64,000 nt of DNA from assembly GCF_000003195.3 (NCBI RefSeq), contig NC_012878.2:56544629-56608628 (forward strand). The letters are read 5' to 3'. Shown here one piece after another: positions 12,789 through 22,644 of this stretch (positions are counted from its first letter, which is position 1; each line of letters starts with the position of its first letter). Origin of the DNA: Sorghum bicolor. Its lineage: Eukaryota > Streptophyta > Magnoliopsida > Poales > Poaceae. A model generated the notes under the pieces. That model made no database searches, had not been told where the DNA came from, and worked only from the letters and a program-made list of their open reading frames with translations. The position numbers and the translations under genes are program-made.

Positions 12789-12861
12789 TTACTTATCGTT
12801 GAGTTAATAACGTTGTTTATTTCTTCTATAAATTCAACAAAATGCAACTTTGTACTCCTAA

Positions 12862-13303
12862 GAGCAACTCCAGCAGGGCCCCTACTCAAGCCCCAATAGC
12901 TAAATATGGTTGCCCATACTCCAGACCCCATATTTGGTTGGGCATCCATATTTCTTTCCCAGACCCCATTCCTGTTGCCCCAACAGGACAGCCCCCATCC
13001 TCCATCGCGTGTCCTATCCCCAACGCGTGCTCCCTCTCTCTCTTCCCTTGTATGTGCATGACAGCTTATGGTAATCGGCTCGATGCTCTAATTGTGTCCC
13101 TGTCCAAAGGAAGAAGAAAGAGAAAGAAAAAAAGACAATGATGAGTGGGTCCCTTCTGTCATTCTCTCTAGAATTGGTTTGGGGGCCCAAATTTGGGTGC
13201 TACTGTTGGATTGAAGCAAAAAAGTTGAGCCCCAGCCAAGAAGTAGGGGGAGCATCCAAATTAAAAGTAAGAGCCTAATTTTAGGAGCTACTACTGGAGT
13301 TGC
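12862..13303. mobile_element. Non-autonomous element with GAGCAACTCC termini, TAA duplication
   Basis: Left end GAGCAACTCCAGCAGG, right end ACTGGAGTTGCTC, so the outer 10-12 bp are perfect inverted repeats. Both ends abut TAA (12859-12861 and 13304-13306), as expected for PIF/Harbinger-type elements. The body is GC-richer than its surroundings and has no recognisable protein. Confidence 0.6.
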
Positions 13304-13643
13304 TCTAAAAGATACTACAACAACGTTGTACTCCGAGACCGAGCTATCATTTTACACCAACTGATGAGCATTCACATGTTTTTTTTATGCCCTGCCAGAA
13401 AATCACAGTGACGTCTTTTCTAAGAGATTGACGCAATTGAAGCTAAATGCCTAATTAAATGGATAAAATGGTTGTTTGAACTTTATAAACAAAACAAGGA
13501 ACATATCATCATATAACATTGAATAGGAGTTCATAGAGATAGGTTTTACCTACGTGTGTTTATAGGGCTGACTATGCATGTGTGTTATGAACGTCTGCGT
13601 TATAATTGTAAAAATAAAATCTAAAAACATTGTTTACACTTTA

Positions 13644-13782
13644 GGCCTTGTTTGGATGTAGTCGGATTCATATCAATCCACATGTGTTGAGGTGGATTGG
13701 AGTGGAACTTGAACTAAATTTCACCCTAATCCATACCAATACACATAATTTGAAGTGAATCCAACAACATCCAAACAAGACC
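13644..13782. mobile_element. 139-bp MITE, TTA target duplication
   Basis: Termini GGCCTTGTTTGGATGT and ACATCCAAACAAGACC are inverted repeats of 16 bp with one mismatch. They are flanked by TTA at 13641-13643 and 13783-13785. The body is different from the longer GGCCTTGTTTAG family, so this is a separate short family of the same superfamily type. Confidence 0.75.
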
Positions 13783-14230
13783 TTAGGGTTTAGAGGAACA
13801 GTTCTCCTTTTACGATATCATGCTGCGTTGACAGGCCAAGAAGACATATGCACGTCCTGGTTCGATTCCATGAAGTGGCCGGGCACCTCAAATTGGTACC
13901 CATGCGTCACGTCCTTTTAATTTGGATGCGCAAAATCAGGTCGGAATACGTCGACGCGCTCCGTGCCGCTTTCATTCCAGTGGGCGGCCGGGCGGGTAGT
14001 ACGTACCAATGCAAATTCAGCTGCCCATGCACGTACATATTCTTTTCGTGAAGGACAAACTCCCAATAAATCCCACCCAGTGGCCGCTGACCACCAGCTA
14101 TTGGCTATTCCAGCTAGCGCCCGAGGAAAGAAAACATTGCCATCCATCGCATTCGCAATTTCGCATCATATCTCTGGCTTTTTCGTATGGATCGCTGACG
14201 ATCCAGCGAACAGCGGGCGCACAACGCAAC

Positions 14231-14714
14231 TTTGTTTAGTTACACCCAAAATTTTTTAAAAAATAATTTTTTTTTTCATATCAAATCTTGCAGTACATAC
14301 ATGTAGCATTAAATATAGATAAAAAATAACTAATTGCACAGTTTACCTGTGATTTACTAGACAAATTTTTTAAGTCTATTTAGTCATGTTTAGACAATAC
14401 TCCCTATGTACTCATAAAGAAAGCCGTTTAGGATAACAACACGGTCTATAAAGCATAACTTTAACTCCTTAACTTTATAAAAAAATATTATCAAAAACTG
14501 GTATATATATATTTTTATAAAAGTATTTTTTCAAGATGAATCTAATCATATGGTTTTCACATTTTTAAACTCAAGAACTTAAAAGTTATTCATGATATAT
14601 ATTCTCAATGTTTAACTAAAACCTTGTCCAAAATAATTTTCTTTTTTACAAACAGAGTAATTACCAAATACAAACGAAAATGGTATAATAGTAAAATAAA
14701 AAAACTAAACAATG
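14231..14714. mobile_element. Tourist-like MITE split by a nested MITE
   Basis: The left half (14231-14399) and right half (14658-14714) are the two parts of one GGCCTTGTTTAG-family element. Core motifs ATTAAATATAGATAAAAA and CTAATTGCACAGTTTACC sit on the left, and CCAAATACAAACGAAA on the right. The junction falls in the family's GACAATA|ATTACC segment, where the nested element at 14400-14657 sits between duplicated TA dinucleotides. Confidence 0.75.
14400..14657. mobile_element. Stowaway-like MITE nested in a Tourist-like MITE
   Basis: Starts CTCCCTATGTACTCATAAAG and ends TTTTACAAACAGAG, flanked by TA on each side (14398-14399 and 14658-14659). Shares AGGATAACAACACGGTCT and following blocks with the element at 18000-18244. 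The insertion order is clear: it arrived after its host element. Confidence 0.75.
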
Positions 14715-14762
14715 CCTAAACAAGACCTCGATCGATCTAAGGTGGCGAGCTAAGGGAGCATT

Positions 14763-14989
14763 CTCTCCATCTAAAAAAATAATGTTTTTATTTTTAGATA
14801 TCAAGTTTGAATGTTTGTTTTATTCAAATTTTTGTAAAATATAAAATAAATAAATTATTAGCGAAATATTTTTAATGATAAAATAAATGTTAACAAAATA
14901 TATAATGTTTATGTAAAAAAATTAATAAGATGAATGATTAAATAACATGTCTAAAATTTTAAAACGGCACTTATTTTGAATGGAGGGAG
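14763..14989. mobile_element. AT-rich Stowaway-like MITE
   Basis: Left end TCTCTCCATCTAAAAAAATA, right end CTTATTTTGAATGGAGGGAG followed by TA. The ends are inverted repeats resembling the grass CTCCCTCC..GGAGGGAG consensus. The body is more than 80% A/T by eye and non-coding. Confidence 0.55.
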
Positions 14990-15006
14990 TACCTTTTGAC
15001 CAGGTA

Positions 15007-15162
15007 GCGAAAAGGGTCTCTAATCTAGTAGTTAGAGCACCTGAGTAGCATCCAGCAGACCTAGGTTCGACTCTCTGTGAGAAAGAATTTAAACAGGTCT
15101 ACACTAAAAATTTTTAAAAATATATACTAAAGTTCCCCCTACTAACTTTGGTAAAAAAAACC
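15007..15162 (+). mobile_element. tRNA-derived SINE-like insertion with 15-bp duplication
   Basis: A 156-bp insert flanked by identical copies of CCTTTTGACCAGGTA (14992-15006 and 15163-15177). Its first 80 bp look tRNA-like: an A-box-like CTAGTAGTTAGAGCAC is followed about 35 bp later by a B-box-like AGGTTCGACTC. The tail is A/T-rich and ends in A-run plus CC. A long perfect duplication of this kind is the mark of target-primed reverse transcription. The combination fits a grass SINE, perhaps of the Au type, but the family was not confirmed. Confidence 0.7.
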
Positions 15163-15321
15163 CCTTTTGACCAGGTATGGCATCCAGGCTTTTGCATTGG
15201 GTCGGAGCGATTCCGGTCCCTCGTTGCACACCCCCATGCATGCAGGTCCATCCTCCTATTCCTACCTTCTCGTTTTCGGCCATATGTTCGCCTCGAGATC
15301 TCGCTCGATTTGCCTTGTTTA

Positions 15322-15564
15322 GGCCTTGTTTACTTCCCTGAAAAATTTACAAAATTTTTCACATTACCCGTCACATCGAATTTTTAGACACATACATGGA
15401 ATATTAAATATAAATAAAAATAAAAACTAATTGTACAGTTTGGTCGAAATTGACGAGACGAATCTTTTAAGCCTAGTTAGTTCATGATTAGATAATATTT
15501 GTCAAATACAAACGAAAGTGCTACAGTGTCGATTTCTCAAAATTTTTCGGAACTAAACAAGGCC
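15322..15564 (+). mobile_element. Tourist-like MITE, GGCCTTGTTTAG family
   Basis: Begins GGCCTTGTTTACTTCCC and ends GGAACTAAACAAGGCC, near-perfect inverted termini. The core contains ACTAATTGTACAGTTTGG, GAGACGAATCTTTTAAG and AAAGTGCTACAGT. It is immediately followed by an opposite-oriented relative. Confidence 0.8.
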
Positions 15565-15793
15565 TATGCTTGAAATTTTTTCGCGATACTGTAGCACTTT
15601 TGTTTGTTTGTGGTAATTGTTGTCCAATCATGGACTAACTCGGTTTAAAATATTCGTCTGGTAAATTTCGACCAAACTGTGCAATTAGTTTTTATTTTTA
15701 TTTATATTTAATATTCCATATATATGTCTAAAGATTTGATGTGACGGGAAATCTTGAAAAGTTTTTAGATTTTGGTTGGAAGTAAACAAGGCC
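15565..15793 (-). mobile_element. Tourist-like MITE, inverted neighbour copy
   Basis: The same family as the preceding element in reverse orientation: TACTGTAGCACTTTTGTTTG, CCAAACTGTGCAATTAG, GATTTGATGTGACGGG and the end AGTAAACAAGGCC. The left terminus is worn, consistent with one copy having landed at the edge of the other. Confidence 0.75.
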
Positions 15794-15918
15794 GATCGTC
15801 TTGTTTTCGGGTCCGGTCAGGTCTACTTTGTGCTGCCTGTCGTGTCCAATTGCGCGGCATTGCATGAATGCGCGTGTGCCTGCGCGTTTCGTATGGATGC
15901 CAATGAACAAATGAACCA

Positions 15919-16157
15919 AGGTTGTAAGTTCACACCGAAAACCAAAAAAATTTCAAGATTCTTCGTCACATCCAATCTTGCGACATATGTATGAAGCATT
16001 AAATATAGATAAAAACAAAAACTAATTACACAGTTTACCTATAAATCGCGAGACGGATCTTTTAACCCTAGTTAGTTTATGATTGAATAATATTTGACAC
16101 AAATAAACAAAAAATACTACAGTAACAAAATTCAAAATATTTTCACATCTAAAGGCC
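15919..16157 (+). mobile_element. Tourist-like MITE, degraded
   Basis: Family core GTCACATCCAATCTTGCGAC, AAACTAATTACACAGTTTAC and GAGACGGATCTTTTAACCC, ending ACATCTAAAGGCC. It is the third copy of the family within 850 bp. Confidence 0.7.
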
Positions 16158-16496
16158 CAAACCAACGTCCAACGACGAGGTATCAGATCGGTAGCTAGTT
16201 GCATGCACGCGGTTGCTTTTCGGTGCAGAGAAAAGCTACCGGAGGAGGGAGCGAGCTCGTTCTCCGCCACTGCGCATCTATACGAGCAGGAGCCGGGACG
16301 CCGACGCCCCGCTTTTCTTTTTTTTTCTTTTTTTTGCAAGTGCGTGCATCTATGTGAGAGATTCACTCCCCCCCTCCTCCCCTCTCACCCCCAAAAATAA
16401 TTAATGTAATTATGTTTTTATTTATCAATCATCCTTTGCTAAATTATCTTAAGGTTAACCCAATTTATAGAAAAATTGTACTCTAAAAAAAATATA

Positions 16497-17044
16497 GGGA
16501 GAATTGGCTGTGGAACATGCGGAATGGTGGTTATTTGCCAGCGAACACTAGGAAAAATTAGATTGCTCAAAGATACTCCGTTTCTTATCAAATTTGTTGG
16601 CAGACACTACGTCTAATCAAACATTATTACAAAATAAATATAAAATCATATAAGTGCTAGAAAATTATACTTTAAATTTTTTTACACTCTACATGATGAG
16701 AACTGTAGTGTAAAAATATTGTTCAGTATTTTTAGTATCTTACTAATATATTAACTAATTAAACATGGTTATCTTTGTCTATTTATGAAGAGGGGCAAAA
16801 TGGTCATTTCAGTGCAAAACAATATTTTTACACTATAGTTCTCATCATGTAGAGTGTCAAAAAAATTATAGTATAATTTTCTAGCACTTATATGATTTTA
16901 TATCTATTTTGTAATAATGTTTGATTAGACGTAGTATCCGCCAGTAAATTTGACAAGAAATGGAGTGTCTTTGATCAATCTAATTTTTCCTAGTGTCCGT
17001 CGGCAAATAACCACCATTTTGCATGTCCCACAGCCAATTCTCCC
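16497..17044. mobile_element. Mutator-type MITE with long arms and 9-bp duplication
   Basis: A 548-bp element made almost wholly of two inverted arms of roughly 230 bp (16497-16728 and 16810-17044). They start GGGAGAATTGGCTGTGG and end CCACAGCCAATTCTCCC. Both sides carry the direct repeat AAAAATATA (16488-16496 and 17045-17053). Long terminal inverted repeats with a 9-bp duplication are diagnostic of Mutator-like elements. The spacer of about 80 bp has no coding potential, so it needs a transposase from elsewhere. Its termini do not match the 10-kb element at 33716, so that transposase is probably not its source. Confidence 0.85.
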
Positions 17045-17717
17045 AAAAATATATTGTGTGATGATACTAATAATCTTCATTTAACATTATAAACATTTTC
17101 TTAGTATCATCTCGATTGACGCAAGCGGCAGCAACAACATTTCCTGTCTCTAAACTTTTTAACTTTTAGAGTTGTCCGAAGTTAGCTTTTTAAAAATTTT
17201 TAGAAAAAAAAGCTAAGTTTCATAGTACCATATTAATATTATTAGATTATTGATATTCTTTTTTATAAAGTTAATTAAAATTAAGAAAAGTTAACTAATA
17301 TGGATTTTAGGAGTCGAACCTTTTATAGCACCATGCTAGTGTCGCGGTCGCGGTCCACAAGGTCAACACGCCTGAATGCCTGATCAGTCCACTCGCATCT
17401 TACGTTCAAAAAATAAGTCCACTCGCATCTTTCTCCCCCATCTTTTGCTCGGCATCATCACCTTATATCTTCTCCTTTTTGGTCTTCCTTTCATTCACGA
17501 ACAATATCATATCATCCTTTGTAGTATCTCCTCGATCGGGCCCTTTGCGCAGGATAAATCTACCTTTTCGTTACTAAATCCCAGATAAAATTGAACCATG
17601 CACGCTTCAGCGTTGCTCATGTGGCGCCCGCATGCCTCCCAAGTATATTTTGTTTCTTTTTGCTATACTACTACCAGATGCAAGAGGAACCACAGTCCTC
17701 CTTTTATTCCTTTCTAC

Positions 17718-17985
17718 TCAATTCATTCCAAATTATAAATCATTTTAACTTTTTAAATGGTCAATTCATCTAAACTCAAATAATCAAAATTATAAAAAGC
17801 ATTACAAATATTTATAAAATTAAATAGGTATACTGTAAAAATATATTTAATAAACAATCTAGTGATACTTATTTAATATCATAAAATATTATTAGTATTT
17901 TATTGCATAAATTTAGTCAAACTTAATATGGTTCGACTCTCAAAAAAATTTCAAAATGACTTATAATTTAAGATGGAGAGTTAAT
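17718..17985. mobile_element. MITE of the AATTATAAGTC type, degraded
   Basis: Left block CATTCCAAATTATAAATCAT and right block ATGACTTATAATTTAAGATGG are inverted repeats. The body resembles the elements at 19968-20187 and 48397-48655, which share the inner TGATATCATAAATATT-like segment. Confidence 0.6.
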
Positions 17986-17999
17986 AAGTGAAACTAGTA

Positions 18000-18244
18000 C
18001 TCCCTCTATATCTATAAAAAAAGTTGTTTAGGACAACGACACGATCTCCAAAGCCTTACTTTGACTTCTTATTTTTTACAAAAATATTTATTAAAAAGTA
18101 GTATGTGTATATTTTTATAAAAAAAATATTTGAAGACATTTATTTATATAGTTTTTATATTTCCAAACTCACAACTTAAAAGTTATTCATGATTTATATT
18201 CTCAGTCTAAACTTTATCTAAAATGATTTTTTACAGATATGGAG
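18000..18244. mobile_element. Stowaway-like MITE, sister of 14400-14657
   Basis: Begins CTCCCTCTATATCTATAAAA and ends TTTTTTACAGATATGGAG between TA dinucleotides (17998-17999 and 18245-18246). AGGACAACGACACGATCT and AGTTATTCATGATTTATATT match the nested element 3.6 kb upstream. Confidence 0.75.
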
Positions 18245-18275
18245 TAACTAGCAACAATTGTATATTGTATAATAA

Positions 18276-18515
18276 GGCCTTGTTTAGATGCACCAAAAAA
18301 CCTAAAACTTTACAAGATTCTCCATCACATCAAATCTTGTGGCACATGCATGAAACATTAAATATAGATAAAAAGGATAACTAATTATAAAGTTTACTTG
18401 TAAATCACGAGACGAATCTTTTAAGCCTAGTTACTCTATGATTGGATAATGTTTGTCAAATAAAAACAAAAATGATACAGTGTCAAAATTAAAAAAAAAA
18501 GATCTAAACAAGCCG
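18276..18515 (+). mobile_element. Tourist-like MITE with TAA duplication
   Basis: Starts GGCCTTGTTTAGATG, ends ATCTAAACAAGCCG, flanked by TAA (18273-18275 and 18516-18518). The core shows ATCAAATCTTGTGGCAC, TAAATCACGAGACGAATC and AATGATACAGTGTC. This is one of the better-preserved copies. Confidence 0.8.
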
Positions 18516-18518
18516 TAA

Positions 18519-19965
18519 GCTGTGGCCAATTGCAAAGAAGCAAAGACACGAGACTGGCGTCTGGAGGGATACGGACCAGCTAATCCTTGCAGCCGCATAG
18601 TACGTACTTGCATCAGTGGACAGCTCGTGCTCGTCTGCCGCCGCGGTAGACAGAGCACCACACCGTACGTGGGACACATGGAGGCCACAGCCCACAGCCA
18701 CGCCACGCCACAGCAGCAAGAAGCTGCATGCCTTTGGGCGAACCATGCAAAGCTCGGACGGACGGACCGGCGAGCCCCATGGTTGCCCTTTCAAACCGTC
18801 GTTGTTCCAGGGTATCTTTTTTCCGTTGCCACGGCAGTTCATGCAAAGGCTGACCCAATCCTGACAGTGTCAGGCTCACGGAGATGACCGTCCAGATTCC
18901 AGTCCGGCCTGCCAGTAGCTACAGCACTCCTATGGACTGGTGGCTATCGCTAGAGCGCAGCACAAGAACCTGAAAACCATGGGGGACAAAGGCAGCTAGC
19001 TAGCTACTGGTGGTCTACTACTAGTGAGGAGCACCCGTCGCCGTGGGGCTATGCTATGGGCTACTGCCTCGGACCCGGCTCTTCGGTTGCAGAAAAAATA
19101 AACCTATCATAGATCTTCAATAATTATTATCCTAAGATTTGTCTCACAATATTGCAAATCATCAATCCCTTCACGACGACACACGACAGTGCCTGACAGC
19201 CACTATGTTGCAAACTCCCTGCATTATACATATGGCCAAGGCATGTGTGGCCTGTAGGTGCAGGCGTCATCCCAGGCCCCTATATCCATAAACTTCATGG
19301 AGTCAGGGTGTGATTCCCGATTCAGGAGGCCTCGCATACAGGGACGTGCACGTCTCTCACGAGAACCGGTGTAGGCTTCGCACGTCGTCTGCAGAGGCAA
19401 CAACGTCGTCCACAGAGCCAGACACGCTTGAGCACGTCGCGATAGTGCCTACAAGGATAGAGGCCATTCTCTCCACTGCACCACACCATGCCTCCACGAG
19501 ATTGGGCTACATGAGCCTCAGATGTCCCTTCCCTGGTAAAGAATACAACATAATGTAGCATGTATGTAACCCTACACACTCCCTTGCAGCTATAAAAAAA
19601 GGGGTTGGGGCCATTTCTCGACACGGACAGAGGATAATTTATTGGAGAACAAAACACTCTCTCCACTCACACGCACATACACCCTGACTTGGGAGCAGTG
19701 GGGGAGCCAGGAATTATGTATAGGGTGGGTCAACTAAAAAATCTAATATGTCAAAACTGAGCACAATCGCTGACCGTCTAGCTTAATTCATCGACTTGCA
19801 CAGGTGCTCGCATTTTTTATATCTATTTTAGAATCAAATGTGTTATTCTGTCGGTGGTAGACAATAAGCTCTTAACAACAAGATGTTTGATATGATTTTG
19901 TAAACCTTAAAATCTACGCCTCCGTTTTTCTAAGGTGCTTCATAATATTATCTAATTATGTTTTG
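18519..19965. other. Intergenic stretch without supported gene
   Basis: Moderately GC-rich patches (18520-18880, 19310-19560) give short frames on both strands, none with a recognisable domain, a leader or plausible splice structure. I see nothing else to annotate. Confidence 0.45.
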
Positions 19966-19967
19966 TA

Positions 19968-20187
19968 CTTCATCCTAAATTATAAAATCATTCTAAAATT
20001 TTGGAGAATCAAATTATCTCAAGTTTGACCAAAATTATAGAAATAATTTATACAAGGAAAATAAAATTAATGAAGAATCCAACGATACTTAGTTGATATC
20101 ATAAATATTATATACAAAGTTGGTTAAATTTGGGATATTTTGACTCTTCAAAATTCTTGTAATGACTTATAGTTCGAATGAAGGGAG
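19968..20187. mobile_element. MITE with TA duplication
   Basis: Left CTTCATCCTAAATTATAAAAT, right CTTATAGTTCGAATGAAGGGAG, flanked by TA. The inverted termini and inner CTCAAGTTTGACCAAA block match the copy at 48397-48655. Confidence 0.65.
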
Positions 20188-20557
20188 TACGAGTTTATTA
20201 TCTAGAGAATATTAATAACTGTACATGACAAAATTGTTATATTTCTCTTTTAATATAATAAAAATCATAAATTTATACTAGTAAAAAAAATTGTTGACAC
20301 ATTGTTAGGGGGGGCGGGCATGGCCTCTGCCAGCCCCTGGCTCCGACACAGCTTGGGAGTTGGGAGCAACTCTCTCTTGCAAAGCTTGTAACTCCTACTA
20401 CAAGCACTTTGGTACAAGATCTCTCTCTCCCACCGAATGTAGGACATTTCTTTGCCCGAACCAGTATAAATTGGTTGTGTTGTTACACATCGTCCAGATC
20501 AAGAAGCACACAGATACAAATTGACTCACCGGTGTGAGGATCGCTAATTCATGCATG

Positions 20558-20672
20558 ATACTGTGCAAATAGTTTTTTATTTATATTTAATATTTTATAC
20601 ATATGACGTAAGATTTGATATCATATAGAATCTTAAAAAAGGTTTACAAAATTTTTTGGCAACTAAACAGCC
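20558..20672 (-). mobile_element. Half copy of the GGCCTTGTTTAG MITE family
   Basis: Only one half remains: ATTTATATTTAATATTTTAT, GTAAGATTTGATATCA, and the end TTGGCAACTAAACAGCCCC. The other half is missing on the left. Confidence 0.6.
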
Positions 20673-20679
20673 CCTCCTT

Positions 20680-22644
20680 TGCCCCCTTCTCTCGCTCGGC
20701 GGCTGCGGCGCTGTGTGTGTAGGCGTACGTATAGCCATGTGGTCATGTGATGGAACGAGCGGGCATTTGCCCGGCCACGCCGCCGGGGCCATGTGTGGGC
20801 CCCGAGGTCCTCGACCAGGCAGGCGTAGCTTCGGTTTGGTGGCGCTCATAGCTAGGGGGGCCGTCTCTTCTCGGCTCCTCACCCTGCACTGGCCGTCAGT
20901 GAACGGTGAACCTTTCTCCCCGTTTCTCTCTTTTCTACTCGTACCAGTTTACGCGGTACCAGATTTTTACAGCAAGGGCCTCTGGCCTCACACACACAAC
21001 GCCATCAGGCCTGCCTTTTCCTTTTTCTTTTTTGCTGTCCGCACGTTCTTCTGTGACCGGGTAAGGTTATGGGTGCATTGCAGTCCGAGTCGTGCTCGTC
21101 TCCATCCTCGCGCTGCGCGGCCGACTTTGAACTTGTACGTACCAGAGACAGACAGCGCTCCGCTACTGGATCACCCTCCGGCCACCGGCCAGGGGACGAG
21201 AGGCATGGCCGCATCATCACCAGCCATGAATTCGGTACACCGAAATTTCTTCTCCACACGCGCGGTCAAGCCACGAGACGACAGAGCCCCGGACGGAGTA
21301 CGCACGCATTTTTTTTTTAAAAAAAAAAACAAAACAAAACAAAAACCAAACCGTCCGTCGCGTCGCACGCCGGGACCATGACCGGGATGGAGGCCCTTGT
21401 GGCCGGACGAAAAGGGAGGGAGCGCGGGACGAAACGAAACCTGTCGTGTCGTGCGCGGCAGCGCGGGGGCGGGGCAGGCAGGCAGCCTCTGGACCCGGCC
21501 GGAAAGGCGAGCCCGGGACCGGGACGACGGGACCCCGATCCAACAAAAGGTGTACTACTGTACCTCTGGACTGGACTGGACTGGACTGGACTGGACCCCG
21601 AGTATCGGGGGCGGACGCGGACCCGACACGATGGACGGGCAGGCGGGCGCCACCAACTCAGCACAGCAGCCAGTGGCCGTGGCCGGCCGTGTCCGTGTGT
21701 GTGCGTGCCTGCCGAATCCAAGCCAAGCGCGCCGTCGCCACCCGCACCCCCTCCCACTCCCGGCTCCGAATGTTCTCGCCGCCCGTGGGAGACTGGGACG
21801 ACATGCGACGCTTATTATAACGACGCCTCTGTCCGGCGGTCGCCCCCTGGTTTTTTGTTGTTGGCATCCCCTACGCTCCGGCAGGCGGCAGGGGCAGGGG
21901 AAGCTGCCGGCCGGCGCTGCGAGGCCGGTGGGGATCGAGGGCCGGTCATCCGGACAGGACACCCCGCATGGCCGCGACCGCAATCATGCATGGCCCGCGG
22001 CCTCGACCTACACCTTCCGCTTTTGTTTAAGGTCCCCGCCCCGCCCCGCCCCGCGCGCATCGCATCGATCGTGTCGTGACCATTGCTCTCAGAGTGTCGA
22101 GCGCCACTCCTACAAAAAGGCTACAAAGCCAGGCCTGTGCCTGCCGCTCTCTCGGCCTTTCTCCTGCCCCTCGCTGTCTCGGTGATCGGCACCGGTATAT
22201 ATACACACACAAGGAGTCGACCAGGCAGGGGCACTGGCACGGCGCGTTGCCCCTGCCAGACAGCACGACCCCAACCAGTTCGTCCAGTCCAGCAGCAGGT
22301 GCAGTGCAGGCGGCGGCGGTGGCGGTGGCGGTGGCCGAGGAGGAGGAGGGAATAGCCAGCCGAATAGGGATTGAGATTTTGGGCGGCAGAAATACGGGGG
22401 GGAAACCTCGCGAAAAACTCAAAACAGGCGCGCAACTGTGAGAGGTGGAAGAGAAAGGGCGAGTCCAACTGGCGTGGCACCCGTTCCGTTCCCCGTCCAC
22501 GCCGCATAAATCCCAACAAGGCAGCAGGCGCTGGCGCGGCGTGTATCTCCTTCGCAAGAGACAAAAAAAAAATACAAAAACAAAGAAAATCAATCGCAAA
22601 CACGGAGGTCATAGGGCGGCTGATTCGGATCGGGCACTAGCTAC
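20680..22644 (+). promoter_or_regulatory. GC-rich upstream region of the isopentenyltransferase gene
   Basis: Two kilobases of GC- and CpG-rich DNA end at the isopentenyltransferase start codon. A TATATATA stretch at 22196-22203 is followed by ACACACAC about 440 bp before the ATG and is the best core-promoter candidate. Microsatellites include six CTGGA units (21566-21595), CCCCG repeats near 22034 and GGCGGT repeats near 22310-22335. Long open frames on both strands here reflect low stop-codon frequency in GC-rich DNA; none resembles a known protein. Confidence 0.4.
21566..21595 (+). repeat. (CTGGA)6 pentanucleotide repeat
   Basis: Six perfect tandem copies of CTGGA in the upstream region of the isopentenyltransferase gene, about 1.05 kb before its start codon. 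Such arrays are often length-polymorphic. Confidence 0.9.

Noticed and set aside
15010..15085. Possible tRNA gene
   Set aside because: The A-box and B-box resemblance is partial, no cloverleaf can be completed, and the segment lies inside an insertion with a 15-bp target duplication, so it is a SINE-like element.
20656..22640. Several open frames of 120-260 codons on both strands upstream of the isopentenyltransferase gene
   Set aside because: They overlap one another in all frames in CpG-rich DNA, contain low-complexity runs and no domain, and a promoter is expected here.
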